Assembly (NCBI GenBank): GCA_017473115.1
Contig: JAFUNC010000012.1
Location: 62,001-126,000 of the forward strand
Source: Lachnospiraceae bacterium
GTDB lineage: Bacteria; Bacillota; Clostridia; Lachnospirales; Lachnospiraceae
Direction: 5' to 3'
DNA: 64,000 nt
Below the pieces are notes generated by a model. The model made no database searches, was not told the DNA's origin, and saw nothing but the letters and a program-made list of their open reading frames with translations. The stretch's first letter is position 1; each line of letters opens with the position of its first letter. The position numbers and the translations under genes are program-made. Of this stretch, positions 52,533 to 61,954 are shown piece after piece.

Positions 52533-54083
52533 ATGCTTAATAAGATTAAATTACACTACAAATCCGTCATATACACACTTTGCTTTTTCTTCCTGTGCGT
52601 AATCGATCAACGTCTGGGAAGTGTTGGGGGCCTGATGCAATTCTTTTGGTCAAACTGTGTAGGATTTTCTTTTGCAATTGTTATTTTACTCCAATACAAC
52701 ATCAAAGATTTTCTGAAACTGAAATATTTGATATGGACAATCCTTTGCGTAATCGCTGTTCCGGTGGCAACTATTTTACGAAGCCCTGATATTCCCGATT
52801 GCCAGTGGTATACTGCCGTTGCCAATATCGTTATCTACGGATATCTCATCATCCGTACAATTGATTTTCATATTCATAACCGTTGGAATAAAAAAGACTA
52901 TATTATGCCGGCCTTTTTGGTTTTAGCCCTCTTGGGCATGGGATTATCCCGCAATGACAATTTGTGGCCCTGGTATTATCTTATGATATTCGGAACCCTT
53001 TCTTTTACCCATTTTGAGGCAAAAGAAAGAGAGACGGTTTTCAACAGCCTCTCCAACGGTATTCTTCTTGGATTTTTTATCATACAGGGATTAGGTTTTG
53101 CTTTCAGACCTTATGACGTGGTGCGATACAACGGAATGTATGCCAACCCGAACATTAACTCTCTTTTTTATTCCATTGTTTATTGCGCTTTTTTAGCCAA
53201 ACTAATAAAATTTTTATTTGCGAAAACAATGAAACTGCGCATTCTTGGTATTATTGCCGCATTATTCTTCTGCGGAGGGATGTGGTCATTTATCATTTTT
53301 ACCGGTTGCCGCTCCGCATTGGTATCTTTAACTGTTACGACTGCATTTGCCGGAATAATGATTCTTATAAAAGGAACCAAAAAAGAGATATTAAAACATT
53401 TAGCCCTCATTCCCGGACTTGTATTATGCATTGTAATCACAATACCGCTTGTTTACAGTTGCATCCGCTATTTGCCTGCATATTTTCATCATCCCGTTTG
53501 GTTTGCCAGTGAATACAGCGAAAGCAAGGTGCACTCTTGGGACCCGATTGATTCCGAAAAATATATTTCTCCCGAAGAAGCATTTGATTATTATCTGGGA
53601 AGATATTTGCATAATACGGAACCCGACGCGGACAGCCGGAGCGTTCCCGCAAGGTCCCGCTCTGTAATTACCCGTTCCGCACCTCCGGCTGCATTAATGG
53701 AAAATACAAATAATTCAATGGAAATCCGATCCGCCGTATGGAAATATTATGGCGAAAAACTCAATTTATTCGGTCATTTACAAGAGGAACACGGTGTTCA
53801 GGTTACCCCCGAATATTACGCTCCGCATACCCATAATTTTATCATGCAGTTCCTGTTTGATTTTGGCATACTGTGGGGACTTCTTCCTCTCGTATTTGTC
53901 ATCGTGAAAATTATTTTTTACACAAAGAAAGAATACGCACAAAAAGATGCCTCTCTTTACATGATATTACCACTGTGCGGAATCAATTTGATTTCCTTTG
54001 GTCTTACGGAACTTTTCTGGAGAAACGGATACTTGGGATTAGTATTATTTTTTGCATTCATCAGTATTTCGAAGAAAAAATAA
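52533..54083 (+). CDS. O-antigen ligase-like (Wzy_C) membrane protein
   Basis: A 516-residue protein with 10-12 membrane helices. The Wzy/WaaL-type region includes YANPNINSLFYSIVY (about 208), FTGCRSALVSLTV (about 256-268), a long outer loop (about 305-425), and THNFIMQFLFDFGILWGL (about 432-449) with its His. The loop contains a low-complexity SRSVPARSRSVITRSAPP stretch. Such enzymes polymerise or transfer lipid-linked oligosaccharides to an acceptor outside the cell. It is co-transcribed with the GT-C-like gene. In a Gram-positive cell, wall-linked glycan or glycoprotein is the likely product, but no other cluster genes are nearby. Confidence 0.82.
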   Translation: MLNKIKLHYKSVIYTLCFFFLCVIDQRLGSVGGLMQFFWSNCVGFSFAIVILLQYNIKDFLKLKYLIWTILCVIAVPVATILRSPDIPDCQWYTAVANIVIYGYLIIRTIDFHIHNRWNKKDYIMPAFLVLALLGMGLSRNDNLWPWYYLMIFGTLSFTHFEAKERETVFNSLSNGILLGFFIIQGLGFAFRPYDVVRYNGMYANPNINSLFYSIVYCAFLAKLIKFLFAKTMKLRILGIIAALFFCGGMWSFIIFTGCRSALVSLTVTTAFAGIMILIKGTKKEILKHLALIPGLVLCIVITIPLVYSCIRYLPAYFHHPVWFASEYSESKVHSWDPIDSEKYISPEEAFDYYLGRYLHNTEPDADSRSVPARSRSVITRSAPPAALMENTNNSMEIRSAVWKYYGEKLNLFGHLQEEHGVQVTPEYYAPHTHNFIMQFLFDFGILWGLLPLVFVIVKIIFYTKKEYAQKDASLYMILPLCGINLISFGLTELFWRNGYLGLVLFFAFISISKKK

Positions 54084-54110
54084 TATCGGAAGAAAACGAT
54101 ATTTTATAAA
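54082..54110 (+). terminator. Possible terminator after the O-antigen ligase-like gene
   Basis: A 7-bp stem AATATCG/CGATATT overlapping the stop, followed by TTATAAATTT. A second hairpin AAAAAGTAA/TTACTTTTT (54153-54180) lies downstream and may add to it. Confidence 0.45.
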
Positions 54111-54152
54111 TTTCTTGTACATTTAATTATTTTATAGTATCATTTTGTCAAC

Positions 54153-54180
54153 AAAAAGTAATCATATTTGCTTACTTTTT
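54153..54180 (+). terminator. AT-rich hairpin before the SDR gene
   Basis: A 9-bp perfect stem AAAAAGTAA/TTACTTTTT with a 10-base loop; the T run is part of the stem. It could end transcription of the membrane-protein pair or shape the leader of the SDR gene. Confidence 0.45.
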
Positions 54181-54215
54181 AAATGATATCGGAAAACAAA
54201 AAGGAGGCTTTATTT

Positions 54216-55016
54216 ATGGGGTTTTTAACAGGTAAAACAGTCATTATTACCGGTGGCGGACGTGCTACTCTTGAGAACGGAAAAGCAGGTTCTATCGGCT
54301 ACGGTATTGCAACTGCTTACGCAAAAGAAGGCGCTAATATCGTTATTACAGGACGTAACGTAAAGAAATTGGAAGACGCAAAAGAAGAATTGGAACGTCT
54401 CTACGGCGTTAAAGTACTTCCCGTACAGGCTGATATTTCTGCCGGTTCCGACAACGCTGCAATCGCTGCATCTGTTGCTGAAAAGGCAATCGCAGAATTT
54501 GGCAGCATCGATGTTTTAATTAACAATGCGCAGGCATCTGCTTCCGGTGTTACTTTAGCAAACCACACTACAGAACAGTTTGACCTTGCAATTTATTCAG
54601 GTTTATATGCCGCCTTCTATTATATGCAGGCTTGTTATCCTCACCTTGCGGAATCAAAAGGTAGTGTAATCAACTTTGCTTCCGGTGCAGGTTTATTCGG
54701 TAACTTCGGTCAGTGTGCCTATGCTGCAGCCAAAGAAGGTATCCGAGGCTTAACACGTGTTGCAGCAACCGAATGGAGTAAGGACGGCATTAATGTAAAT
54801 GTTATTTGTCCCCTTGCATGGACTGCACAGTTAGAAAACTTCCAGAAAGCATATCCTGATGCATTCGAAAAGAATGTACACACTCCTCCTATGGGCTTCT
54901 TTGGTGATCCTGAAGAGCACATTGGCAGAGTATGCGTTCAGTTGGCTCATCCCGACTTCAAATATATGACAGGTGAAACCATCACATTAGAAGGTGGTTT
55001 GGGAATGAGACCGTAA
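54216..55016 (+). CDS. SDR-family oxidoreductase
   Basis: A 266-residue Rossmann-fold dehydrogenase. It starts TGKTVIITGGGRATLENGKAG, an unusual glycine-rich stretch followed by SIGYGIATAYAKEGANIVI: the nucleotide-binding motif TGGGR-x(9)-GSIGYG has an insertion compared with TGxxxGIG. Other SDR elements are NNAQAS (about 111), a Ser in FASGAG (about 157-162) and the catalytic YAAAK (about 169-173), with ending TGETITLEGGLGMRP. Related proteins are ketoacyl reductase-like. AAGGAGG precedes ATG 54216; an upstream ATG at 54183 is not used. Substrate unknown; it is a single gene with its own terminator. Confidence 0.88.
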   Translation: MGFLTGKTVIITGGGRATLENGKAGSIGYGIATAYAKEGANIVITGRNVKKLEDAKEELERLYGVKVLPVQADISAGSDNAAIAASVAEKAIAEFGSIDVLINNAQASASGVTLANHTTEQFDLAIYSGLYAAFYYMQACYPHLAESKGSVINFASGAGLFGNFGQCAYAAAKEGIRGLTRVAATEWSKDGINVNVICPLAWTAQLENFQKAYPDAFEKNVHTPPMGFFGDPEEHIGRVCVQLAHPDFKYMTGETITLEGGLGMRP

Positions 55017-55037
55017 TTTTTATTCTTGCAAAAGCAA

Positions 55038-55068
55038 GGGTCGGTTCGATTGGAACCGGCCCTTTTTA
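55038..55068 (+). terminator. Terminator of the SDR gene
   Basis: A 10-bp stem GGGTCGGTTC/GAACCGGCCC with one G-T pair and a TTTTTAT tail. Confidence 0.9.
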
Positions 55069-55088
55069 TATTCTATCATTTTATACAA

Positions 55089-55124
55089 TCAAAAAGGATG
55101 CATCTAAATCAGACGCATCCTTTC
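55089..55124 (-). terminator. Terminator of the transketolase genes
   Basis: On the minus strand GGATGCGTCT/AGATGCATCC with a 5-base loop and a TTTTT tail; about 20 bases after the stop codon. Confidence 0.85.
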
Positions 55125-55143
55125 TCTTTTATACCTTTAATTC

Positions 55144-56082
55144 TTATAAGAATTCTTTAATCTGCTCGTAAACACCATCCGCATCTAACTTATATTCTTT
55201 CATAAGTACTGCTGCCGATGCAGATGTACCGAATTCATCCTGTACACCGATTTTTAAAACGGGCACCGGATAATTTCTGCAAATGGTATCGCATACCGCA
55301 CTTCCCAAACCGCCGATTACGGAATGTTCTTCTACGGTAACAACCTTGCCGGTCTTCTTTGCACTTGCAACCACAAGTTCATCATCCAAAGGTTTAATGG
55401 TATGGATGTTAATTACTTCTGCGCTAATGCCTTCTGCTTCTAACTTCTTAGCCGCTTCCATTGCGCTTTCTACTACAATACCGGTTGCAATAATTGTAAC
55501 ATCAGTACCTTCTTTTAACACAATACCCTTACCTAATTCAAACTTATAATTCGGTCTGTCATTGATTACGGGCACCGCATTTCTTCCAAGTCTTAAGAAA
55601 ACCGGTCCCTGGTATTCAATTGCAGCACGAACTGCTGCCTTGGCTTCCACTACGTCGGAAGGAACACAAACTACCATGCCGGGGATATTTCTCATAAGTG
55701 CGATATCTTCCAAACACTGGTGGGTTGCACCGTCTTCACCAACGGTAATACCGCCGTGAGAAGCAGCAATTTTAACATTTAATGCAGGATAACCTACGGA
55801 GTTACGAATCTGTTCGTAAGCACGTCCGGTTGCAAACATTGCAAACGAACTTGCAAATACTACTTTACCTGTTGACGCAAGTCCTGCAGCCATACTCACC
55901 ATATTACCTTCTGCAATACCACAATCGAAGAAACGTTCCGGGAACTTCTTACCAAAAATTGCAGTTTTGGTAGATTCCGCAAGGTCAGCATCCATAACAA
56001 CTAAATTCTGAAATTCATCACCGAGTTCAGCAAGTGCTTCACCATAACCCTGTCTTGTAGCAATTCTCTTTACTTCTGACAT
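55144..56082 (-). CDS. Transketolase, C-terminal subunit
   Basis: The pyrimidine-binding and C-terminal half of a split transketolase, 312 residues. It has the thiamine pyrimidine-site region (GIAEGNMVSMAAGLAS, about 58-73, with the activating Glu), SHGGITVGEDGATHQ (about 108-122), and a C-terminal domain with TVEEHSVIGGLGSAV (about 249-263). Such split proteins transfer two-carbon units in the pentose phosphate pathway when joined to the N-terminal subunit. Its start overlaps the N-terminal subunit's end by 13 bases, which indicates coupled translation and a heterodimer. Confidence 0.95.
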   Translation of the reverse strand: MSEVKRIATRQGYGEALAELGDEFQNLVVMDADLAESTKTAIFGKKFPERFFDCGIAEGNMVSMAAGLASTGKVVFASSFAMFATGRAYEQIRNSVGYPALNVKIAASHGGITVGEDGATHQCLEDIALMRNIPGMVVCVPSDVVEAKAAVRAAIEYQGPVFLRLGRNAVPVINDRPNYKFELGKGIVLKEGTDVTIIATGIVVESAMEAAKKLEAEGISAEVINIHTIKPLDDELVVASAKKTGKVVTVEEHSVIGGLGSAVCDTICRNYPVPVLKIGVQDEFGTSASAAVLMKEYKLDADGVYEQIKEFL

Positions 56083-56909
56083 AATTCTTCACCTGCTTTC
56101 TCTAATTCTGCCATTGCAATTTCTTTCTGCTCATCATTAGGCGCAACACCGTGCCAGCCGGCCTGATTCTCCATAAAAGAAACGCCCTTACCTTTAATAC
56201 TCTTACAAACAATTACGGTAGGCATACCTTTAACTGTTTTAGCCTCTGCAAATGCAGCACGAAGGCTGTCAAAATCATGCGCATCCGCATTGATAACATG
56301 CCAATTAAAGGCTTCAAACTTTTTATCAATCGGGTAAGGAGAACATACATCCTCAATCTTACCGTCAATCTGTAAACCATTGTTGTCAACGATAGCAACC
56401 AAATTATCAAGTTTCTTATGACCTGCATACATTGCAGCTTCCCAAACCTGACCTTCTTCGATTTCACCATCGCCAAGAAGCGTATATACGCGATAATCTT
56501 TCTTGTCCATTCTTGCAGCAAGTGCCATACCTACAGCCGCTGAAATTCCCTGTCCCAAAGAACCTGTAGACATATCTATACCGGGAGTAGACTTCATATC
56601 GGGATGTCCCTGTAAATAAGAATATAATTTACGAAGTGTCACCAAATCTTCAAAAGGGAAGAATCCCTTCAAAGCCAGTGCTGCATATAAACCGGGGGCA
56701 GTATGACCTTTCGATAAAACAAAACGGTCTCTGTCCGGATTCTTAGGATTGGCAGGATCAATATTCTGCATCTCCTCGAAATACAAATATGTAAAAATAT
56801 CCGCTGCCGACAAAGATCCGCCGGGATGTCCGGCTTTTGCGGCATGGGTAGAAATGATAATACCTTTTCGAACTTCATTGGCGATTTTTTTCAATTCCAA
56901 ATTATTCAT
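56070..56909 (-). CDS. Transketolase, N-terminal subunit
   Basis: The diphosphate-binding half of transketolase, 279 residues. AAKAGHPGGSLSAADIFTYL (about 23-42), SKGHTAPGLYAALALKG (about 68-84), GSLGQGISAAVGMALAARM (about 116-134), and the thiamine-binding LGDGEIEEGQVWEA...NNGLQIDG (about 144-178) are all in place. AGGCAAAA precedes ATG. With the C-terminal subunit it forms a complete enzyme; the pair is co-transcribed, with a terminator behind it. Split transketolase is common in Clostridia. Confidence 0.95.
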   Translation of the reverse strand: MNNLELKKIANEVRKGIIISTHAAKAGHPGGSLSAADIFTYLYFEEMQNIDPANPKNPDRDRFVLSKGHTAPGLYAALALKGFFPFEDLVTLRKLYSYLQGHPDMKSTPGIDMSTGSLGQGISAAVGMALAARMDKKDYRVYTLLGDGEIEEGQVWEAAMYAGHKKLDNLVAIVDNNGLQIDGKIEDVCSPYPIDKKFEAFNWHVINADAHDFDSLRAAFAEAKTVKGMPTVIVCKSIKGKGVSFMENQAGWHGVAPNDEQKEIAMAELEKAGEELCQK

Positions 56910-57043
56910 TTTTGCCTCCGTAAAATGTATATTGTGCTTTTTAACCGCTAATAGTTTAGCACTTTTTCAAACAAGAAACAACATTTTTACATTATTATTT
57001 CTTTTTTTTCATATATTTAAAACAAAAAAGAAAGGATACTGAT

Positions 57044-58876
57044 ATGTCCCTATCCAAATTTGCCACCTCTTTTCGGCAAAAAATCAGTTCTTTTTTCTTT
57101 GGCTTGCATTTAAGCCGCAAATCAGCACTGTTAATGATTGCCGGCCTCATTCTGCTGTTCTTCGCCCTTTTGGCTTTTTTCAACACACCGAATCGCCGAT
57201 TTGAAAAGTTGTGTGACCGAATTTTTACGGAAGAATTATGTACCGACGGCTTAAGTCTTCATTATACTCTTGCGAATCCTGCAGCATACGGCATTGATTC
57301 CTACACTGTCACGCTTTCCCCTTATGATAAAACACAAAGTATGGGAGATTATCGCTCTCTTTTATCTACTTTGGAAGAACTAAAAACAATTACTCCGGAG
57401 GCTTTAAGCCGGTCTAACCAATATACTTATCAAATTCTGGTTGATTATATGGAGTCTGAAAAAACTGCCTACGACTATCTGTATTATGATGAACCTCTGT
57501 CGCCCACCTCCGGGATGCAGAATCAACTTCCCATTCTTTTGGCAGAATACTCTCTTCGTGAGAAAAATGATATTGAGAATTATTTTGCATTATTGCAAAG
57601 TGTTCCTGCTTATTTTGACGGTCTTGTCGCTTTTGAAGAAGAAAAGGCGGCGGAAGGTCTTTTTATGTCTGCAAAAGCCTGCCACGATACCATTGCCCAA
57701 TGCAATCAAATTATCACGGAAGAAGAATTGGCAAACGGAACACACTTCCTGCAGACTTCCTTTGCAGAACGCTTAAATCCGCTTGTAGAAACAGGTGAAA
57801 TTACACGAGGAGAAATGGATGCTTATCTGCAAGCCAATAATCAAATCCTGTTACACAATCTGCTTCCTGCCTATAAAAGTCTCGCCCGGCATCTGACTTC
57901 CCTTTGCGGAACGGGAAACAACGATATGGGGCTTTGTTATTATCCGAATGGTCGGGAATACTATCAAATCTTAGTTGCCCGGCAGACAGGTTCCTCCCAA
58001 AATCCCGAAGAACTTATGAATATGCTGAAAACTTCTTTTATGGCAGATTATAATTCTTTTGTCAATGTTGCAAATCAAATACAATACGATAACGCCACCA
58101 CCGTATTTTCTTTATCCGAACCGGATAAAATGCTGGCGGATTTAGAGTCTGAAATCCGGTCTGATTTTCCGATATATCCGGGCGTAACAGACGAAACCAT
58201 GCCTTCTTACGAAATCAAAAAAGTCAGCGAATCCATGGAAGAATATCTAAGTCCCGCCTTTTATCTGACGCCGCCTTTGGATGATATCAGCGAGAATGTG
58301 ATTTATATTAACTATGGTTCTTCCCCGGATCATTTGGAACTTTATACAACACTGGCTCACGAAGGATATCCCGGACATTTATACCAGTCCGTTTATTCTA
58401 CGTTGGCATGGGAGGAACAAAATACACATCCTCTACGTCATCTGTTACACTTCGGTGGTTATGTGGAAGGCTATGCCACTTATGCAGAATTTTACTCCTA
58501 TGAATATGCCAAAGATTTTGGTGATGCCGACTACTGCGAACTGGTCTGTCTCAATCGTAAATTACATTTGGCATTATACTCTATGCTGGACATCTCCATC
58601 CATTACTACGGTGCCACCTACGAAGACGCTCACGAAACCTTAAGTTCTTTCGGAATTGAAGATCCGCAAACAACAAGGGAAATCTACGATTACATCGTAA
58701 ATTCCCCCGGAAATTATTTGCAATATTATGTTGGATATTTAGAAATTATGGAATGTCGCAAACTGGCCCAAGCAGAATGGAAAGATGATTACAGCGATTG
58801 TCAATTCCATAAATTCCTGCTGGATTTCGGTCCCGCAGATTTCGAGATTATCAAAGATGCCATTCGCGAATATTAA
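57044..58876 (+). CDS. Membrane-anchored DUF885 family metallopeptidase
   Basis: A 610-residue protein with an N-terminal membrane anchor (about 28-46, LLMIAGLILLFFALLAFF) and a large outer domain of the DUF885 family. The zinc motif TLAHEGYPGHLYQ (about 437-449; HExxxxH) and downstream GYVEGYATYAEFY (about 471-483) with a further Glu ligand are typical of this M32/M2-like group. The name of the substrate is unknown; the enzyme would work outside the cell. GAAAGGA precedes the ATG. It is divergent from transketolase, and convergent with deoC. Confidence 0.85.
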   Translation: MSLSKFATSFRQKISSFFFGLHLSRKSALLMIAGLILLFFALLAFFNTPNRRFEKLCDRIFTEELCTDGLSLHYTLANPAAYGIDSYTVTLSPYDKTQSMGDYRSLLSTLEELKTITPEALSRSNQYTYQILVDYMESEKTAYDYLYYDEPLSPTSGMQNQLPILLAEYSLREKNDIENYFALLQSVPAYFDGLVAFEEEKAAEGLFMSAKACHDTIAQCNQIITEEELANGTHFLQTSFAERLNPLVETGEITRGEMDAYLQANNQILLHNLLPAYKSLARHLTSLCGTGNNDMGLCYYPNGREYYQILVARQTGSSQNPEELMNMLKTSFMADYNSFVNVANQIQYDNATTVFSLSEPDKMLADLESEIRSDFPIYPGVTDETMPSYEIKKVSESMEEYLSPAFYLTPPLDDISENVIYINYGSSPDHLELYTTLAHEGYPGHLYQSVYSTLAWEEQNTHPLRHLLHFGGYVEGYATYAEFYSYEYAKDFGDADYCELVCLNRKLHLALYSMLDISIHYYGATYEDAHETLSSFGIEDPQTTREIYDYIVNSPGNYLQYYVGYLEIMECRKLAQAEWKDDYSDCQFHKFLLDFGPADFEIIKDAIREY

Positions 58877-58905
58877 GTACCTAATGTACCGGCATCCCTT
58901 TCCGC

Positions 58906-59556
58906 TTACATTTCTTTTACTAATTTTACAATGCGGCTGGTTCCGAGACGATCTGCACCAAGCGCGAGAAACTCTTCCGCGTCGGCGATGGATTTAATGC
59001 CTCCGGCCGCTTTGATTTTAACAGGAGCCTTAATATGCTTCGCAAAAATACGGATATCATCAGGCGTTGCACCGGCCGTAGAGAAACCGGTGGACGTCTT
59101 GATATAATCCGCACCGGATGCCATCACGATTTCACACATTTTAATCTTCTCTTCATCGGTTAAAAGACAGGTCTCGATGATAACCTTCAGCACTTTATCG
59201 CCGCATACTTTTTTAATTGCTTTGATTTCTTCCAGAATTGCATCATAACGCTTGTCCTTCAACGCGCCGACACAGATTACCATATCGATTTCATCGGCAC
59301 CTTCCTCAATTGCCAGACGCGCTTCTTCGCATTTAATGGCAGTAGGCACATAACCATTCGGGAAACCGATTACAGTACATACTTTTACCTTTCCCTGTAC
59401 GTAGTCTGCTGCTTGTTTTACATAGACAGACGGAATGCAGACAGAAGCGGTCTGATATTTGATGCCGTCGTCACAAATTGCTTTGATTTCTTCCCAGGTT
59501 GCAGTCTGGGATAATAATGTATGGTCTACTCTTGATAAAATTTCTTGAATGTTCAT
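58906..59556 (-). CDS. deoC: Deoxyribose-phosphate aldolase
   Basis: DeoC cleaves 2-deoxyribose 5-phosphate to acetaldehyde and glyceraldehyde 3-phosphate in deoxynucleoside catabolism. The 216-residue TIM barrel has [15 protein letters not shown] (about 10-24), the catalytic Lys region [13 protein letters not shown] (about 144-156, Lys in LKVI before it), [12 protein letters not shown] (about 173-184) with the Schiff-base Lys, and KAAGGIKS (about 202-209). Length is normal. It starts 4 bases after the DUF368 gene on the same strand. Confidence 0.96.
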   Translation of the reverse strand: MNIQEILSRVDHTLLSQTATWEEIKAICDDGIKYQTASVCIPSVYVKQAADYVQGKVKVCTVIGFPNGYVPTAIKCEEARLAIEEGADEIDMVICVGALKDKRYDAILEEIKAIKKVCGDKVLKVIIETCLLTDEEKIKMCEIVMASGADYIKTSTGFSTAGATPDDIRIFAKHIKAPVKIKAAGGIKSIADAEEFLALGADRLGTSRIVKLVKEM

Positions 59557-59560
59557 AAAA

Positions 59561-60454
59561 TTACTCCTCTGATTTTACTTTTAAATCCATTTTATCAGAA
59601 AGATACGCAATAATAAAGCCTGCCACGCCAAATAAAATTCCGGCCATCAATTGTAAAATATTATTATATTCCAGTGGAATGATTACAATGGTAGATGCCA
59701 GCACAATTCCAACCACCGCATGGAACGACAGGGAATAAAATTTTTCAAACAAATAAGTAACCAATCGTGCCAAAAGAGCCGCCGTACCAAACATCCCCAG
59801 CACCCAGGGAATTATTACGCCCATATCCAAAGCCGCAATGCCGGAGTTCAAATCCTGATAAATTCCCAGTGACATCAGAATCGATGACGATGTCATACCG
59901 GGCACCACGATACTCAACCCCCAAAGCATGCCGCTGAAAATATACCAGCCAAAATTCGGCGTTACCTGAATAAATTCGCCATATTGAACATACGTAAGCA
60001 ATGTAGTTAACGCCGCAAATGCCACAAACATGGAAACAAAAGAACCTTTGCTTCTTCCATGCTTACCTGCCTCTTTATAAAGAGCAGGAATTGTACCGAT
60101 AATCAATCCGATAAAAAGCCAGGTGGCCATCATCTCCGATTTTGCAAACAGGAATTCGATCACTTTTGCAAATATCCAAAAGCCGAACGCCCAGCCGATG
60201 CCTACAAAAATAAACATTCTCCAGTTCTTTTTGATTGCCCGAATCGGATGAGAAAACAGTTCCATAATAGAACGATATACGCCAAATACAACACAGAGCA
60301 CGCCGCCGCTGATGCCCGGTAAAATGGCACCGCCGCCGATGGCTGCGCCGCAAATAAAATTTTTAATGATTGTGGCTGGAGACCACGCCTTTTTTTCTTT
60401 GGTTTCAAATTGTTGGTTTTCTGCTTTCAATCGTTTGATACCTTTGCTTATCAT
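59561..60454 (-). CDS. popT: DUF368 membrane protein, polyprenyl-phosphate flippase family
   Basis: A 297-residue membrane protein with about eight helices. The DUF368 core is visible: [20 protein letters not shown] (about 32-51) and, in the repeat, [20 protein letters not shown] (about 183-202). DUF368 proteins (PopT) return undecaprenyl phosphate from the outer to the inner leaflet for cell-wall synthesis. The function rests on family knowledge. Together with uppP at 36070-36903 the window holds two steps of lipid carrier recycling, though far apart. It is the first gene of the DUF368-deoC pair. Confidence 0.88.
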   Translation of the reverse strand: MISKGIKRLKAENQQFETKEKKAWSPATIIKNFICGAAIGGGAILPGISGGVLCVVFGVYRSIMELFSHPIRAIKKNWRMFIFVGIGWAFGFWIFAKVIEFLFAKSEMMATWLFIGLIIGTIPALYKEAGKHGRSKGSFVSMFVAFAALTTLLTYVQYGEFIQVTPNFGWYIFSGMLWGLSIVVPGMTSSSILMSLGIYQDLNSGIAALDMGVIIPWVLGMFGTAALLARLVTYLFEKFYSLSFHAVVGIVLASTIVIIPLEYNNILQLMAGILFGVAGFIIAYLSDKMDLKVKSEE

Positions 60455-60621
60455 TTTTATTTTTTACTTCTTACACAGTTATCTCTACTGCATTATTTTA
60501 TAAAATAACATAGCGGAAATATGTGATTTTTTCAATTCTTTTTTATTTTAAAAATGTGATTTTTTGGTGTTTTTCCTTCTGTATTTTACAAGCCTTTTTT
60601 AATACTTATTATTATTTTATG

Positions 60622-60652
60622 AAAAAAACCGGACTTTTAGAAGCCCGGTTTT
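60622..60652 (-). terminator. Terminator of the HTH-membrane regulator gene
   Basis: An AAAACCGG/CCGGTTTT stem with an 11-12-base loop and T tract on the minus strand, about 30 bases after the stop. Confidence 0.8.
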
Positions 60653-60685
60653 CATTTCTTTACCGCATATTATATTTCTTAATAC

Positions 60686-61666
60686 CTACTCACCCTTTTT
60701 GCGCTCCATGTAATTTATAATGCACGCAATCACACCGTAAAATACACCCGTCACAGGCCAGATAATCCAAGTATAGCCCCACTCACCGGTAATAAAACTG
60801 ATTGCCAGATAAATTGCTGTAACGGTACACCAATAGATGCCACCAATTAATTCGTGCTTCTCAAAATTTCTTTTATGGTTCGGATCATAATCACCTGTCT
60901 GAAGCAACTGTGCGAAAGCGTCCGCTTCATTGCCCCATCTTGTGAACAAAAATACTGCAATTGCTACCATAGCCAGCAAAACATCCACTGCAATAATCGT
61001 AGCAAGTGCTTCTCCGGTAAGCGTCGCTGTCACCACAAGCACTGCTGCACCGAGAATACACAAACCAACGCCGATTGCTCTTGTAAGTGTAAGCATAGGA
61101 CGCTGTTTCTTCATTCTGCTCTCAACAATTCCCGCAACGCCGTAATCCAGCACAAAACTTTCCTTCTGAAGCCACTCATAGTCCGCCATCATACTGCCGT
61201 TAAATATAAACAATACTACCGCCGCAATCACCATACACAGAAGCACCGCCAAACCGATTGCCTCAGCCACATTGACTTTTATAAAATTAAACTCTGCCAA
61301 ACCACTCATAAGAATAAGTACAATGGGCGATAACACACAGATGCTTGCACCGATTGCTACCTTAAGTGCCGACTTGCGTTTTGCATCCATAAACTCATTG
61401 GCAAACTCTGCTGAAATATGTTTCACATTCAAAGGTTCATATACATCCTGCTTTAATTCAGGTTCTTCCAATTCTTCTTTTAATAAGTAATCCGTGGATA
61501 CGCCAAACACCTGACACAACTTCAATATTTTATCCAAATCGGGAACCGACTGGGCCCCCTCCCACTTTGAAATGGATTGTCTGGATACGTTCATCTTTTC
61601 TGCCAGTTCTTCCTGTGACCATCCGCACTTCTTTCTCAAATAGATAATTTTGTCTGCTAAAATCAT
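60686..61666 (-). CDS. XRE-family regulator with a membrane domain
   Basis: A 326-residue protein with an N-terminal HTH (about 4-60: LRKKCGWSQEELAEKMNVS, RQSISKWEGAQSVPDL), a linker, and about six to seven hydrophobic helices (about 100-315). The mixture of a DNA-binding head and a membrane part is common in Clostridia; the membrane part may sense a signal or recruit the regulator to the envelope. GGAGGAAG precedes the ATG. It is a single-gene transcript. Targets are unknown. Confidence 0.85.
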   Translation of the reverse strand: MILADKIIYLRKKCGWSQEELAEKMNVSRQSISKWEGAQSVPDLDKILKLCQVFGVSTDYLLKEELEEPELKQDVYEPLNVKHISAEFANEFMDAKRKSALKVAIGASICVLSPIVLILMSGLAEFNFIKVNVAEAIGLAVLLCMVIAAVVLFIFNGSMMADYEWLQKESFVLDYGVAGIVESRMKKQRPMLTLTRAIGVGLCILGAAVLVVTATLTGEALATIIAVDVLLAMVAIAVFLFTRWGNEADAFAQLLQTGDYDPNHKRNFEKHELIGGIYWCTVTAIYLAISFITGEWGYTWIIWPVTGVFYGVIACIINYMERKKGE

Positions 61667-61954
61667 TTTTTCTTCCTCCTTGGGGTAATAAATTATGAGA
61701 TGCCATTTCTTCGGAATGCTACGAAATCATTTACTGCATTTTTGTTTTCGCACCTCGTTTGTTGTTACCCCAATCTTATCTTTTCGGTCGGTTGCATTCT
61801 ATCAAGCCGACTTGTAAATTTGTCAACAGGTGGTTGCAAATGCCTGATTTTAGGCAATTTTTATCGCAACCGGATTAAAATCATAATAAAATATCGTTGT
61901 CATTTTTTCAAGGTTATCCTTCCGAATTCTTATGCCATTCAACTTGCCGCCTCT
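61667..61954. other. Intergenic region between the HTH-membrane regulator and spmB
   Basis: A 288-base gap with no supported gene. It contains TTGACA on the minus strand (near 61818-61823) with a TAGAAT-like box about 19 bases downstream, a possible promoter of the regulator gene. A direct/inverted GGTTGC...GCAACC pair (about 61830-61873) flanks a TGCCTGATTTTAGGCA mini-hairpin that could end the spmA-spmB transcript. Confidence 0.35.

Noticed and set aside
56947..56970. Second CIRCE near the transketolase promoter
   Set aside because: Only one half-site (TTAGCACT) is present; the GAGTGCTAA arm is missing.
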